Source: JADHLJ01 sp038118725
GTDB taxonomy: Bacteria; Pseudomonadota; Alphaproteobacteria; Thalassobaculales; Thalassobaculaceae
Assembly (NCBI GenBank): GCA_038118725.1
Contig: JAYOIK010000045.1
Location: forward strand, 1-42,069
Reading direction: 5' to 3'
DNA length: 42,069 nucleotides
Below, in pieces: positions 16,970-25,915 of the stretch; the stretch's first letter is position 1, and each line of letters begins with the position of its first letter. The notes beneath the pieces were generated by a model. The model had not been told where the DNA came from, made no database searches, and was given only the letters and a program-made list of their open reading frames with translations. A program made the translations under genes and the position numbers.

Positions 16970-18172
16970 TTAGTCGTTCCGCCGGAACTCCTGCTTGGCG
17001 ATCGACTCCAGATGCACCTCGTCCGGGCCGTCGGCCAGACGCAGGACACGGGTGTGACCGTAGGAGCGCGCCAGCTTGAACTCCTGGGAGACGCCGCCGC
17101 CGCCATGGATCTGGATCGCCTCGTCGACGATCTCGGTGGCCATGCGGGTGGCCATCACCTTGATCATGGCGATTTCCTTGCGGGCGGCCTTGTTACCGAC
17201 GGTGTCCATCTTGTGGGCCGCGTGCAACACCATGAGACGGGTGGCGTCGATCTTGATCCGAGCCTCGGCCACCTTGTGCCGCAACGCGCCCATCTCGGAC
17301 AGCTGAACCCCGAAGGCGGTGCGTGAATTGGCCCGTGCCTTCATCTGTTCCAGCGCCCGCTCGGCTTGACCGATGCAGCGCATGCAATGATGGATGCGTC
17401 CCGGGCCAAGCCGCCCCTGGGCAATCTCGAAGCCCCTGCCCTCGCCGAGCAGCATGTTCGACGCCGGCACCCGGACATCCTTGAAGGTCACGTCGCCATG
17501 GCCGTGCGGCGCGTGGTCGTAGCCGAACACCGTCAGCGCCCGATTGATGGTGATGCCAGGCGTGTCGACGGGGACCAGGATCATCGACTGCTGCTTGTGC
17601 TTGGGCGCGTTGAAGTCGGTCTTGCCCATGAAGATCAGGATCTTGCAGCGCTTGTCCATGATGCCCGAGGTCCACCATTTGCGCCCGTTGATGACATATT
17701 CGTCACCGTCGCGGACAATGGAGGACTCGATGTTCGTGGCGTCGGAGGAGGCTACCGCCGGCTCGGTCATCGCGAAGGCCGAGCGAATCTCGCCCGTCAA
17801 AAGCGGTTTCAACCACTTTTCCTTGTTCTCCTCGGTGGCGTAGCGCTCCAGCACTTCCATGTTGCCGGTATCCGGAGCCGAGCAGTTGAACACCTCGGAG
17901 CCGAAGGATACCCGCCCCATTACCTCGGAAATCGGCGCGTATTCCAGATTGGTCAGGCCCGCGCCCTTGTCCGATTCCGGCAAGAACAGATTCCAGAGAT
18001 CCGCCGCCTTGGCCTTGGCCTTGAGCTCGGTCAGGATCGGCGGCTCGGCCCAGCGATCCCCCTCCTCGACCTGGGTGTAGTATAGCTCCTCGTTCGGATA
18101 GACGTGCTCGTCCATGAACGCCTGGACTCGGGCGCGAAGGCTCTGCGAGCGCTCGGTCATCTCGGGGATCAT
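16970..18172 (-). CDS. Acyl-CoA dehydrogenase (ACAD10/11-like)
   Basis: The 400-residue flavoenzyme oxidises an acyl-CoA to the 2-enoyl-CoA. The N-terminal helical domain ends near 120. The FAD-contacting strand AFAMTEPAVASSDATNIE and the WWTSGIMD turn follow. The C-terminal helices carry IQIHGGGGVSQEFKLARSYG and the ending RVLRLADGPDEVH. FGYDHAPHGHGDVTF and RIHHCMRCIGQAERAL resemble the ACAD10/11 and FadE-like group. AAGGAGA precedes the start. It is the last gene of a long minus-strand operon, 45 bp after the PimD-like gene. The chain length of its substrate is not readable. Confidence 0.9.
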   Translation of the reverse strand: MIPEMTERSQSLRARVQAFMDEHVYPNEELYYTQVEEGDRWAEPPILTELKAKAKAADLWNLFLPESDKGAGLTNLEYAPISEVMGRVSFGSEVFNCSAPDTGNMEVLERYATEENKEKWLKPLLTGEIRSAFAMTEPAVASSDATNIESSIVRDGDEYVINGRKWWTSGIMDKRCKILIFMGKTDFNAPKHKQQSMILVPVDTPGITINRALTVFGYDHAPHGHGDVTFKDVRVPASNMLLGEGRGFEIAQGRLGPGRIHHCMRCIGQAERALEQMKARANSRTAFGVQLSEMGALRHKVAEARIKIDATRLMVLHAAHKMDTVGNKAARKEIAMIKVMATRMATEIVDEAIQIHGGGGVSQEFKLARSYGHTRVLRLADGPDEVHLESIAKQEFRRND

Positions 18173-18217
18173 GGCAGTCTCCTTAGGGTCGTTGTTGTGC
18201 TGGTTGTCGGAAAGGTT

Positions 18218-19351
18218 TTAGGCGAGACGCGCGAAACGCCTCAAGTGGTGGTCCGTGTTACCGTAGAGCATGTCGATCATGGTCAGGCGCTTGAAATAAT
18301 GGCCGACGGCCATGTCCTCGGTCATGCCCATGCCGCCGTGCAGCTGGACGCCGTCCTGGCCGATCTTCTTGCCGGCGCGACCCATTTCGACCTTCGCGGC
18401 GGACACGGCGCGGGCGCGGTCACGAGCATCGGCGACATCCACGACGCCGGCGGCGCGGTAGGTCAGCGCCCGGGAATATTCCTTGGCCCCCAGCATCTCG
18501 ACCGAACGGTGCTGAAGCACCTGGAAGTCGCCGATGGGCCGTCCGAACTGAACCCGGGTCTTGAGGTACTCGACGGTCAGCTTGACCGCCGCCTCCATGG
18601 CTCCCGCCGCCTCGGCGCAGAGCAGGACATTGGCCCGGTCGACCACCGCCTCGATCACCGGCATGGCGCCGTCGACATCGCCGATTACCGCGTCGGCGCC
18701 GAGTTTCACGCCGTCGAGCTTGACCTCGGAGGCCCGCAGCCCGTCGATTGTCGGATAGGAACGCAGCTCCACGCCATCGGCCTTGCTGTCAACGAGGAAC
18801 AACGTCACGCCGTCGGCGTCGGTGGTCCCACCGGCGGTGCGCGCCGAAACGATCAGGTAATCCGCCGCGTCGGCGTTATGCACGATCGCTTTCTCGCCGT
18901 TAAGTACATAGCCCGCGCCGTCCTTGCTGGCGGTGGTCTCGACATGGTTGAGGGTAAAGCGGGCCTTGGGCTCGATATGGGCGAAGCCAAGCAGGGTTTT
19001 GCCCTCGGCGACGCCGGCGAGGATCTCGGCTTTTTGCACCTCGCTCCCGGCCGCAGCTATGGCGCCGGCGCCGAGAACGACCGTGCCCATATAGGGCTCC
19101 ACCACGAGACCGCGCCCGAAACATTCCATCAGGACCGCCGTATCAACCGTCGAGCCGCCGAGACCGCCATGCTCTTCCGGGATCGGCAGCGCCAACCAGC
19201 CGAGCTCCGCGAACTGCCCCCAGACGTCGCGACTGAAGCCCTCGTCCATGGTCATGATCTTGCGTCGCGTCTCGAACGCGTAGTCGTCCAACATGAAACG
19301 GTCGGCGCTCTCGGCCAGCATCTTCTGGTCGTCGTTGAATGCGAAGCTCAT
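18218..19351 (-). CDS. Acyl-CoA dehydrogenase, PimD-like small subunit
   Basis: The 377-residue acyl-CoA dehydrogenase starts MSFAFNDDQKMLAESADRFM and shows LPIPEEHGGLGGS, GTVVLGAGAIAAAG, QFGRPIGDFQVLQHRSVEM and VQLHGGMGMTEDMAVGHYFKR. This set is typical of the small subunit of pimeloyl-CoA-type dehydrogenases (PimD). It lies directly downstream of a PimC-like partner, and the two probably form a heteromeric dehydrogenase. GAGGG precedes the start at normal distance. The PimD name is by resemblance and gene order; other substrates are possible. Confidence 0.87.
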   Translation of the reverse strand: MSFAFNDDQKMLAESADRFMLDDYAFETRRKIMTMDEGFSRDVWGQFAELGWLALPIPEEHGGLGGSTVDTAVLMECFGRGLVVEPYMGTVVLGAGAIAAAGSEVQKAEILAGVAEGKTLLGFAHIEPKARFTLNHVETTASKDGAGYVLNGEKAIVHNADAADYLIVSARTAGGTTDADGVTLFLVDSKADGVELRSYPTIDGLRASEVKLDGVKLGADAVIGDVDGAMPVIEAVVDRANVLLCAEAAGAMEAAVKLTVEYLKTRVQFGRPIGDFQVLQHRSVEMLGAKEYSRALTYRAAGVVDVADARDRARAVSAAKVEMGRAGKKIGQDGVQLHGGMGMTEDMAVGHYFKRLTMIDMLYGNTDHHLRRFARLA

Positions 19352-19420
19352 GAAACCCTCGATTGTCCGCGCGCCGCCACCGGCCCGCCTTTTCGTCCAG
19401 TAAATCCGATGACCGGCGCC

Positions 19421-20617
19421 TTAGAAGCCCAACACTGCCTTGGCGATGATGTTCTTCTGGATCTCGTTCGAGCCACCATAGATCGACGCCTTGCGCCAGT
19501 TGAAGTAATGCGGCGCGATCGAGGCCGCGTGTTCGGGGCCGATCGGATCCTCGTTCCAGCCGGTCTTCATCGCATCCGGTACATAGGGATGCGCGTAGTT
19601 GCCCACCGCCTCGACCAGAAGCTCGGTGATACCCTGCTGAACCTCGGTGCCGCGGATCTTCAGGAACGAGGCTTCCGGCCCCGGCCCCTTGCCCGAACTC
19701 TCGTCGGACAGCACCCGTAGCACCAGCGATTCCAGCGCCAACAGATCGATCTCTATCTCCGCGATCTTCTCGCGGAAATTCGCGTCCTCGATCAGCGCCC
19801 GGCCCTCGTGCTGTTCCGCCGAGGCGATGGTCTTCAGGCGCTTCAGCTGTGCCTTGGAGCGGCCGACCGCCGCGATACCCGTGCGCTCATGCCCTAGGAG
19901 ATACTTGGCGTAGGTCCAACCCTTGCCCTCCTCGCCGATGCGGTTCGCGACCGGCACCTTCACGTCCTCCAGGAAGACGTTATTGATCTCCTGGCTACCG
20001 TCGATGGTGGTGATCGGCTGCACGGTCACGCCGGGCTGTTCCATGTCAATTAGCAGGAAGGTGATGCCCTCCTGGCGCTTGCCGCTATCGTCCGTGCGGG
20101 TCAGGCAGAACATCAGGTTGGCGTGCTGAGCGAGGCTGGTCCAGGTCTTCTGGCCATTTACGATATAGTGGTCGCCGTTCAGCACCGCCTTGGTGCGCAG
20201 CGAGGCCAGATCGGAGCCGGAACCGGGCTCGGAATAGCCCTGACACCACCAGTCGTCGGACCGCAGGATACGCGGCAGGTAGTAGTCCTTCTGTTCCTTG
20301 TTGCCGAAGGCCATGATCACCGGCGCCACCATGGTCACGCCGAAGGCGATCACCGGCGGCGCGCCGGCGGCGGCGCATTCTTCCTCGAACAGATGTTTCT
20401 GCATCGGGGTCCAACCGGTACCGCCATGTTCCACCGGCCATCCGGGCGCGACCCAGCCCTTCTCGTAGAGCTTCTTCTGCCAGGAAACATGCTCTTCCTT
20501 GGACAACCGAAAGCCGGTCATCGTCTTGCGCTTGACCTCTTCCGGAACCTCGGCGGCCAGGAATTCGCGTACCTCTTGACGAAAGGCTTCTTCCTCGGGG
20601 GTCAGGATTAGTTCCAT
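19421..20617 (-). CDS. Acyl-CoA dehydrogenase, PimC-like large subunit
   Basis: The 398-residue acyl-CoA dehydrogenase begins MELILTPEEEAFRQEVREFL. It has GWPVEHGGTGWTPMQKHLFEEE, CQGYSEPGSGSDLASLRTKA (FAD contact), GQKTWTSLAQHAN, and the ending YGGSNEIQKNIIAKAVLGF. These are the features of PimC-type large subunits. The start at 20617 is chosen over one 60 bp upstream because GGGAGAG lies at the right distance and the longer version would overlap the thiolase gene. It sits 13 bp after the thiolase stop, so co-transcription is nearly certain. Confidence 0.9.
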   Translation of the reverse strand: MELILTPEEEAFRQEVREFLAAEVPEEVKRKTMTGFRLSKEEHVSWQKKLYEKGWVAPGWPVEHGGTGWTPMQKHLFEEECAAAGAPPVIAFGVTMVAPVIMAFGNKEQKDYYLPRILRSDDWWCQGYSEPGSGSDLASLRTKAVLNGDHYIVNGQKTWTSLAQHANLMFCLTRTDDSGKRQEGITFLLIDMEQPGVTVQPITTIDGSQEINNVFLEDVKVPVANRIGEEGKGWTYAKYLLGHERTGIAAVGRSKAQLKRLKTIASAEQHEGRALIEDANFREKIAEIEIDLLALESLVLRVLSDESSGKGPGPEASFLKIRGTEVQQGITELLVEAVGNYAHPYVPDAMKTGWNEDPIGPEHAASIAPHYFNWRKASIYGGSNEIQKNIIAKAVLGF

Positions 20618-20630
20618 TCCACTCTCCCGC

Positions 20631-21812
20631 CTAAAGAACTTCGAACAGGCCGGCGACGCCCATGCCGCCACCGACACACATGGTAATCACCACGTTCTTG
20701 GCGCCGCGCCGCTTGCCCTCGATCAGGGCGTGGCCGGTCATACGGGCACCGCTCATGCCGTAGGGGTGACCGATCGAGATCGAGCCGCCGTTGACATTGA
20801 GATTCTCGTTCGGAATGCCGAGCTTGTCGCGGCAGTAGAGCACCTGCACCGCGAAGGCCTCGTTCAGCTCCCAGAGATCGATATCGTCCATGGTCAGGCC
20901 ATGACGCTCCAGCAGACGCGGCACCGCGAAAACCGGACCGATACCCATCTCGTCGGGCTCGCAGCCGGCGACGGCGAGGCCCTTGTAGAGACCCAAGGGC
21001 TCGATGTTCCGCTGTTCGGCGAGCTTGGCGTCCATCACCACGCAGGCCGACGCCCCGTCCGACAGCTGGCTGGCGTTGCCGGCGGTGATGAAGTGCTCGC
21101 CGCCGCGAACCGGCTCCAGGCCGGCGAGCCCCTCCATGTTGGTGCTCGGCCGATTGCCTTCGTCCTTGTCCAGGGTCACTTCCCGGGAGCTGACCTCGCC
21201 GGTCTCCTTGTCCTTGACCAGCATGGTCGAGGCCATGGGAACGATCTCGTCGTCGAACTTGCCGGCCTGCTGAGCGGCGGCGGTGCGGCGTTGGCTCTCG
21301 CACGCGTATTCGTCCTGTTGCTCGCGGGTGACGCCATAGCGATGGCCGACATTGTCCGCCGTCTCGATCATCGGCATCCAGATCGCGGGCTTGGTCTCTT
21401 CCAGACTCGCTTCCTTGTAGTTCGCGGTATTCATGGTCGGCTGAACCAGGCTGATCGACTCAAGCCCACCGGCGACCATGGCCGGCACCTGATCCATGAC
21501 CACGCGCTGAGCGGCCATCGAGATAGCCTGTAGGCCGGAGCTACAGAAACGGTTAACCGTCGTGCCACCGGAGGAAATCGGCATGCCCGCCTTGAGCATG
21601 ATCTGACGCGCGACATTGTGGCCCGTCGCGCCCTCGGGGAAGCCACAACCGATGACGCTGTCCTCGATTTCCACCGGATCAAGGCCCGAGCGCTCAACCG
21701 CGGCCTTTACCACGTGGCCGCCCATGGTCGCGCCATGGGTGTTGTTGAAGGCGCCCCGGAAGGCCTTGCCGATCGGCGTGCGCGCCGTTGATACGATCAC
21801 CGCTTCCCGCAT
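20631..21812 (-). CDS. Acetyl-CoA C-acyltransferase (thiolase), PimB-like
   Basis: The 393-residue thiolase cleaves 3-ketoacyl-CoA to acetyl-CoA and a shortened acyl-CoA. The nucleophile is C90 in NRFCSSGLQA. The catalytic His lies in GHPYGMSGARM and the second Cys in CVGGGMGVAGLFEVL at the C-terminus. It starts behind AAGGAGA. It sits between the FadJ-like and PimC-like genes, in the same order as pimF-pimB-pimC-pimD of Rhodopseudomonas pim operons, which supports a degradative role. Confidence 0.95.
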   Translation of the reverse strand: MREAVIVSTARTPIGKAFRGAFNNTHGATMGGHVVKAAVERSGLDPVEIEDSVIGCGFPEGATGHNVARQIMLKAGMPISSGGTTVNRFCSSGLQAISMAAQRVVMDQVPAMVAGGLESISLVQPTMNTANYKEASLEETKPAIWMPMIETADNVGHRYGVTREQQDEYACESQRRTAAAQQAGKFDDEIVPMASTMLVKDKETGEVSSREVTLDKDEGNRPSTNMEGLAGLEPVRGGEHFITAGNASQLSDGASACVVMDAKLAEQRNIEPLGLYKGLAVAGCEPDEMGIGPVFAVPRLLERHGLTMDDIDLWELNEAFAVQVLYCRDKLGIPNENLNVNGGSISIGHPYGMSGARMTGHALIEGKRRGAKNVVITMCVGGGMGVAGLFEVL

Positions 21813-21941
21813 TTTCCCGTCTCCTTGAAACCCTGCTTGCCTGCTTTGTTTTGAGATACCACCCCGGTTCCGTCAGATCCAGCCACCGCGCCGCGACGGT
21901 CAAGTCCCACCAGGCTCACCAATGACAGACGTCCCCTTGGG

Positions 21942-24047
21942 CTATCCCTTGAAGTCACTGAATTTCTTGCCTTCCTTGGCAAGTTTCTCCAGCAGATTCG
22001 CGGGGCGCATAAGCTCGCCATGCTCCGCGTGATATCGCCGCATGGTCTCATGGACCTCGTCCAGACCGATGGTATCCGCCCAGAACATCGGCCCGCCGCG
22101 ATAGCGCGGGAAGCCATAGCCATGGACCCAGATCACGTCGATGTCGGACGACCGGATCGCCAGTCCCTCCTCAAGGATCTTCGCGCCCTCGTTCACCAGC
22201 GGATAGAGACAGCGCTTCAACACTTCCTCGTCCGAGATCTCGCGACGTTCGATACCCGCGTCCTTGGAGGCCTGGACTATCAGCGCCTCGATCTCGGGGT
22301 CGGGGATCGGCGTCCGGTTGCCGGCTTCGTAGCGATACCAGCCCGCGCCGGTCTTCTGGCCGAAGCGCCCCTGCTCGCAGATCCGATCGGCGACCGCGGA
22401 GTAACGTTGATTGGAAGGACGCTCCGCCGCCTTGCGCTTGCGCACCGCCCAACCGATGTCGAGCCCGGCCATGTCGCCCATGGTGAACGGCCCCATGGGG
22501 AAGCCGAAATCAAAGATCACCTTGTCGACCTGTTGCGGCAGCGCGCCTTCCTCGATCAGGAAATTCGCCTCGCGGCCATATTGGTGCAGCATGCGGTTAC
22601 CGACGAAACCGTCGCAGACCCCGACCAGCACCGCGACCTTGTTGATGGTCTTACCGAGCTTCATGACCGAGGCGATCGTCTCGGGCGAGGACTTCGCGCC
22701 GCGCACATTCTCCAACAGCCGCATGACATTGGCCGGGCTGAAGAAGTGGGTGCCCACGACACCCTCGGGCCGCTTGGTGACGGCGGCGATCTCGTCCACG
22801 TCCAGGGTCGAGGTGTTGGTCGCCAGGATCGCGCCGGGCTTGGCAATCGCATCGATCTTGGCGAAGATCTCCTTCTTGACGCTCATCTCCTCGAAAACCG
22901 CCTCGATGACGATATCCGCGTCGCCGATGGCCCGCATATCGGTGGCGCCGGTCAGGAGCGCCATGCGCTTGTCCATCGCGTCTTGCGTCAGCCGGCCCTT
23001 GGAGACCGTATTGGCGTAGTTGCCCTTGATCCGCTCCAGTCCCCGGTCCAAGGCGGCTTGTTCGGTCTCGATGATGGTCACCGGGATGCCGACATTGGCG
23101 AAGTTCATGGCGATGCCGCCGCCCATCGTGCCGCAGCCGATGATCGCCGCCGACGTGATGTCCTTGGTCGGCGTCGACGCGGGAACGTCGGGGATCTTCG
23201 CGACCTCGCGCTCAGCGAAGAAAGCATGTCGCATCGCCGCCGATTCCGTGGCGGAGACCAGCTTGTTGAATTCCTCGCGCTCGTATTTGAGGCCGGCGTC
23301 GAAATCCATGGTCGCCGCCGCCTCGACACAGCGCACGCAGGCATAGGGCGCGTTCATGCCCCGGGCCGCCTTGGCCATGGTCTTGGCGAAATCCTCGAAC
23401 AGCGAGGGATTGTCCTTCGCCGCGGCAATCCCAACGGACTGATCGCGGGACCGACGTGGGGTGGCGCCCTCGGTCGCCAGCCGTTCCGCCGCCTCGACCG
23501 CCGCCTCCAGCACGTCGCCGTCGGCGATCTCGTCAATGATGCCGAGCGTGTTCGCCTCGCCCGCCGAGATCAACCGTCCGCTGGTAATCAGATCCAAGGC
23601 CTTGTTGATGTCGATCAGCCGCGGCAGACGCTGGGTTCCGCCAGCGCCGGGAAGAATGCCGAGGGTGACCTCCGGAAGGCCGACCCGGGTCTTGGGGTCC
23701 GCGACCCGGTAATGGGTGCCGAGCGCCAGCTCCAATCCGCCTCCCGCCGCGACACCATGGATCGCGGAAACCACCGGTTTGGACGACATCTCTAAACTAT
23801 CGATCACGTCATTCAGATCCGGCGTCCCGGCGGGCGGGGTCGAGCCAAACTCCCTGATATCGGCGCCGGCGCTGTACATCCGTCCCTCGCCCGAAACCAC
23901 GAAGGCGTCGATCTCGTTATCCGCCTGACCCGCCTTGATCGCGGTGACAAGAGCCGTCCGCAAGGCCGCGCCGAGCCCGTTCACCGGCGGGTTGTTGAGC
24001 TTGAGAATCAATACGGAACCACGACGTTCCTCGATGACAGCGTTCAT
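21942..24047 (-). CDS. Enoyl-CoA hydratase / 3-hydroxyacyl-CoA dehydrogenase (FadJ/PimF-like)
   Basis: The 701-residue fusion protein catalyses hydration and NAD-dependent oxidation in beta-oxidation. The N-terminal crotonase domain covers about 1-190, with oxyanion loop YSAGADIREFG and GLPEVTLGILPGAGGTQRL carrying the catalytic Glu. The NAD-binding domain starts near 305 with IIGCGTMGGGIAMNFANVG. The catalytic His is in VGTHFFSPANVMRLLE. Two C-terminal helical repeats finish the chain, including GFPMGPFTMGDMAGLDIGW and GYGFPRYRGGPMFWAD. ATG 24047 (GGGG upstream) is preferred to a GTG 18 bp earlier. It matches PimF/FadJ in length and gene order. Confidence 0.93.
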   Translation of the reverse strand: MNAVIEERRGSVLILKLNNPPVNGLGAALRTALVTAIKAGQADNEIDAFVVSGEGRMYSAGADIREFGSTPPAGTPDLNDVIDSLEMSSKPVVSAIHGVAAGGGLELALGTHYRVADPKTRVGLPEVTLGILPGAGGTQRLPRLIDINKALDLITSGRLISAGEANTLGIIDEIADGDVLEAAVEAAERLATEGATPRRSRDQSVGIAAAKDNPSLFEDFAKTMAKAARGMNAPYACVRCVEAAATMDFDAGLKYEREEFNKLVSATESAAMRHAFFAEREVAKIPDVPASTPTKDITSAAIIGCGTMGGGIAMNFANVGIPVTIIETEQAALDRGLERIKGNYANTVSKGRLTQDAMDKRMALLTGATDMRAIGDADIVIEAVFEEMSVKKEIFAKIDAIAKPGAILATNTSTLDVDEIAAVTKRPEGVVGTHFFSPANVMRLLENVRGAKSSPETIASVMKLGKTINKVAVLVGVCDGFVGNRMLHQYGREANFLIEEGALPQQVDKVIFDFGFPMGPFTMGDMAGLDIGWAVRKRKAAERPSNQRYSAVADRICEQGRFGQKTGAGWYRYEAGNRTPIPDPEIEALIVQASKDAGIERREISDEEVLKRCLYPLVNEGAKILEEGLAIRSSDIDVIWVHGYGFPRYRGGPMFWADTIGLDEVHETMRRYHAEHGELMRPANLLEKLAKEGKKFSDFKG

Positions 24048-24155
24048 GACACATCCCCGCGGCACCCGCCGCCCTTTGGAGAGCTAGTAAATCGGTGACA
24101 ACTTGCGCTCCGCCGCGATGATTGGCAACGACCGCGCGCCGACGGCGCCGGGATG

Positions 24156-25124
24156 TTAGCCCGCCATCGCGGCGACCAGGGCCCGTCCGGCGTCCAGATT
24201 CGCCTGATCGGCCTCGTCGATCATCTGCGTCAGACCGAAAAAACCGTGCAGGACACCGGCATACTCCTTGAAATCCACGGAGACGCCGGCTGTCGCGAGC
24301 TTGGCCGCGTAGGCCCTGGCCTCGTCCCGCAACACGTCGCATCCGGCGGCCAGGATGATCGCCGGCGCCAGGCCTTTGTGCGATTCCGCGAGCAATGGCG
24401 AGGCGCGCCAGTCGTTGTGGTTCTGCTTGGAGCGACCGAGATAGTGGCGTTGGAACCAGATCATCGTCGATTCCTCGAGGATGCCGTATCCCTTGCCGAA
24501 CTGCTCGTAGCTCTTGCCCTTGCAGCGATAATCCACCAGCGGATAGACCAGCACCTGCAGGCAGAGCTTCGGGCCGCCCTGATCCCGCGCCATAAGCGCC
24601 ACCACCGCCGCCAGATTGCCGCCGGCGCTATCGCCGCCGACCGCGATCTTGTTCGGATCGATGCCGAGCTTCTCCGCGTTTTCATGCGCCCAGAGCAGCG
24701 CCGCGTAGCTGTCGTCGACCGAGGCCGGGAACTTGTCCTCCGGAGCCATGCGGTAATCGATCGACAATACCGCGCAGCGCCCGTTGTGGCAGAGACCGCG
24801 GGCGCTGGCGTCATGGCTGAAAAGGCTGCCGATAACATGGCCGCCGCCGTGATAGTAGACCAGCAGACCCGGCGGGTTCGCGGCGTTCTCGCGCGGGATA
24901 TAGAGGCGCGCCGGAATCAGCCCCGCCGGCCCGGGTATCCGCAGTTCCCGCGTGCCCTTGATCTCGGGCGGCGGCAAGTCGCGGGCGGCGACCGCGCGCT
25001 CCATCTGTTCCCGCGCCTCCTTGGCCGATAGTTGATCCATCGGCGTCAGGTTGAGGGAGTTGACCTTGCGCAGGAATTCGGCGGTTTGCGCGGTCACGTC
25101 CGCCGGCGGTTGATAGTCGCTCAT
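24156..25124 (-). CDS. Alpha/beta hydrolase, HSL-type esterase
   Basis: The 322-residue serine hydrolase belongs to the hormone-sensitive-lipase-like family. The oxyanion motif HGGG is at 92-95 and the nucleophile S166 is in GGDSAGGNLAA. The acid is in LAAGCDVLRDE and the His in YAGVLHGFFGL. No signal peptide is seen, so it is cytoplasmic. The start overlaps the stop of the upstream hydrolase by 4 bp. It probably hydrolyses a short or medium-chain ester or lactone made earlier in the pathway; the substrate is unknown. Confidence 0.92.
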   Translation of the reverse strand: MSDYQPPADVTAQTAEFLRKVNSLNLTPMDQLSAKEAREQMERAVAARDLPPPEIKGTRELRIPGPAGLIPARLYIPRENAANPPGLLVYYHGGGHVIGSLFSHDASARGLCHNGRCAVLSIDYRMAPEDKFPASVDDSYAALLWAHENAEKLGIDPNKIAVGGDSAGGNLAAVVALMARDQGGPKLCLQVLVYPLVDYRCKGKSYEQFGKGYGILEESTMIWFQRHYLGRSKQNHNDWRASPLLAESHKGLAPAIILAAGCDVLRDEARAYAAKLATAGVSVDFKEYAGVLHGFFGLTQMIDEADQANLDAGRALVAAMAG

Positions 25125-25915
25125 TTCGATATCCTCAAAAAATCGTCGATCATGACGGCAAGATCATCGGGGCGGTCGAAATCAGCCTGATGACCGGCGC
25201 CGTCCAGCACCTTCTCGGTAACCGGGCCGCATGGCCCGTTCTTGTAAAGCGGACGATGGGCAACGGGAACCACCTTATCGTCCGAACCCCAGATTATCAG
25301 CGTCTCGCCGAAGATCCGGCTGATCCGCTTGGCGAGCCCGATATCGCCGTTCGGCCAGAGCAGGCGCGCGGCAGCTTCGTTGGCGCGGATCTGGGAGACT
25401 TCCCATTCCAGTTCATCCGCCCCCTCGGGCATTTTCTGATGGGCCACGAGCGCCTGGGGATTGGCGCAGAGCAGAGCGGGCAGATCCCGAGGCGTTACGC
25501 CCCAGGGATCGGCGATCGGGGAATCGCCGTCGCACATGCCGAGCGGCGAGACCAGCACCAGCTTCTTGGTCTTGTGCGGCCAGACCGCCGTCACGTCGGC
25601 GGCGAGCGCCGCGCCGAGCGAGACGCCGATCAGGTCTTCGCCCTCAAGCTCGCAACCGTTCAGGATCTCGCGCGCCACGAGCAGCCAATCCAGCTGGCTG
25701 TCCAGCATCACGTGCGCGCGGCCGCCGCCGCCCGGAAAGCCCGGCAGAGACGGCACGATGACCGTGCGGGTCTCGGCGAGCTTGCACAGGAACGGCGTCC
25801 ATTGAAGGAGCCCGCCAAAGCCGGCGAATACCCCGACCTTCGGCCCCGACCCGGCGGTCCAGACGCGGAAGTCCGCGCCGTCGACCGTAACCTTGCTTTC
25901 CCTTACCTCGGTCAT
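25121..25915 (-). CDS. Alpha/beta hydrolase
   Basis: The 264-residue alpha/beta-fold hydrolase has its nucleophile elbow at GVSLGAALAADV (S99), the acid in IIWGSDDKVVPVAH, and the His in LDGAGHQADFDRPDD. The class fits C-C or ester hydrolases that follow ring cleavage (MhpC/BphD-like size), but specificity cannot be read. It overlaps by 4 bp both the flavin monooxygenase gene upstream and the HSL-type hydrolase gene downstream, so the three are translationally coupled and likely act on one substrate. Confidence 0.9.
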   Translation of the reverse strand: MTEVRESKVTVDGADFRVWTAGSGPKVGVFAGFGGLLQWTPFLCKLAETRTVIVPSLPGFPGGGGRAHVMLDSQLDWLLVAREILNGCELEGEDLIGVSLGAALAADVTAVWPHKTKKLVLVSPLGMCDGDSPIADPWGVTPRDLPALLCANPQALVAHQKMPEGADELEWEVSQIRANEAAARLLWPNGDIGLAKRISRIFGETLIIWGSDDKVVPVAHRPLYKNGPCGPVTEKVLDGAGHQADFDRPDDLAVMIDDFLRISK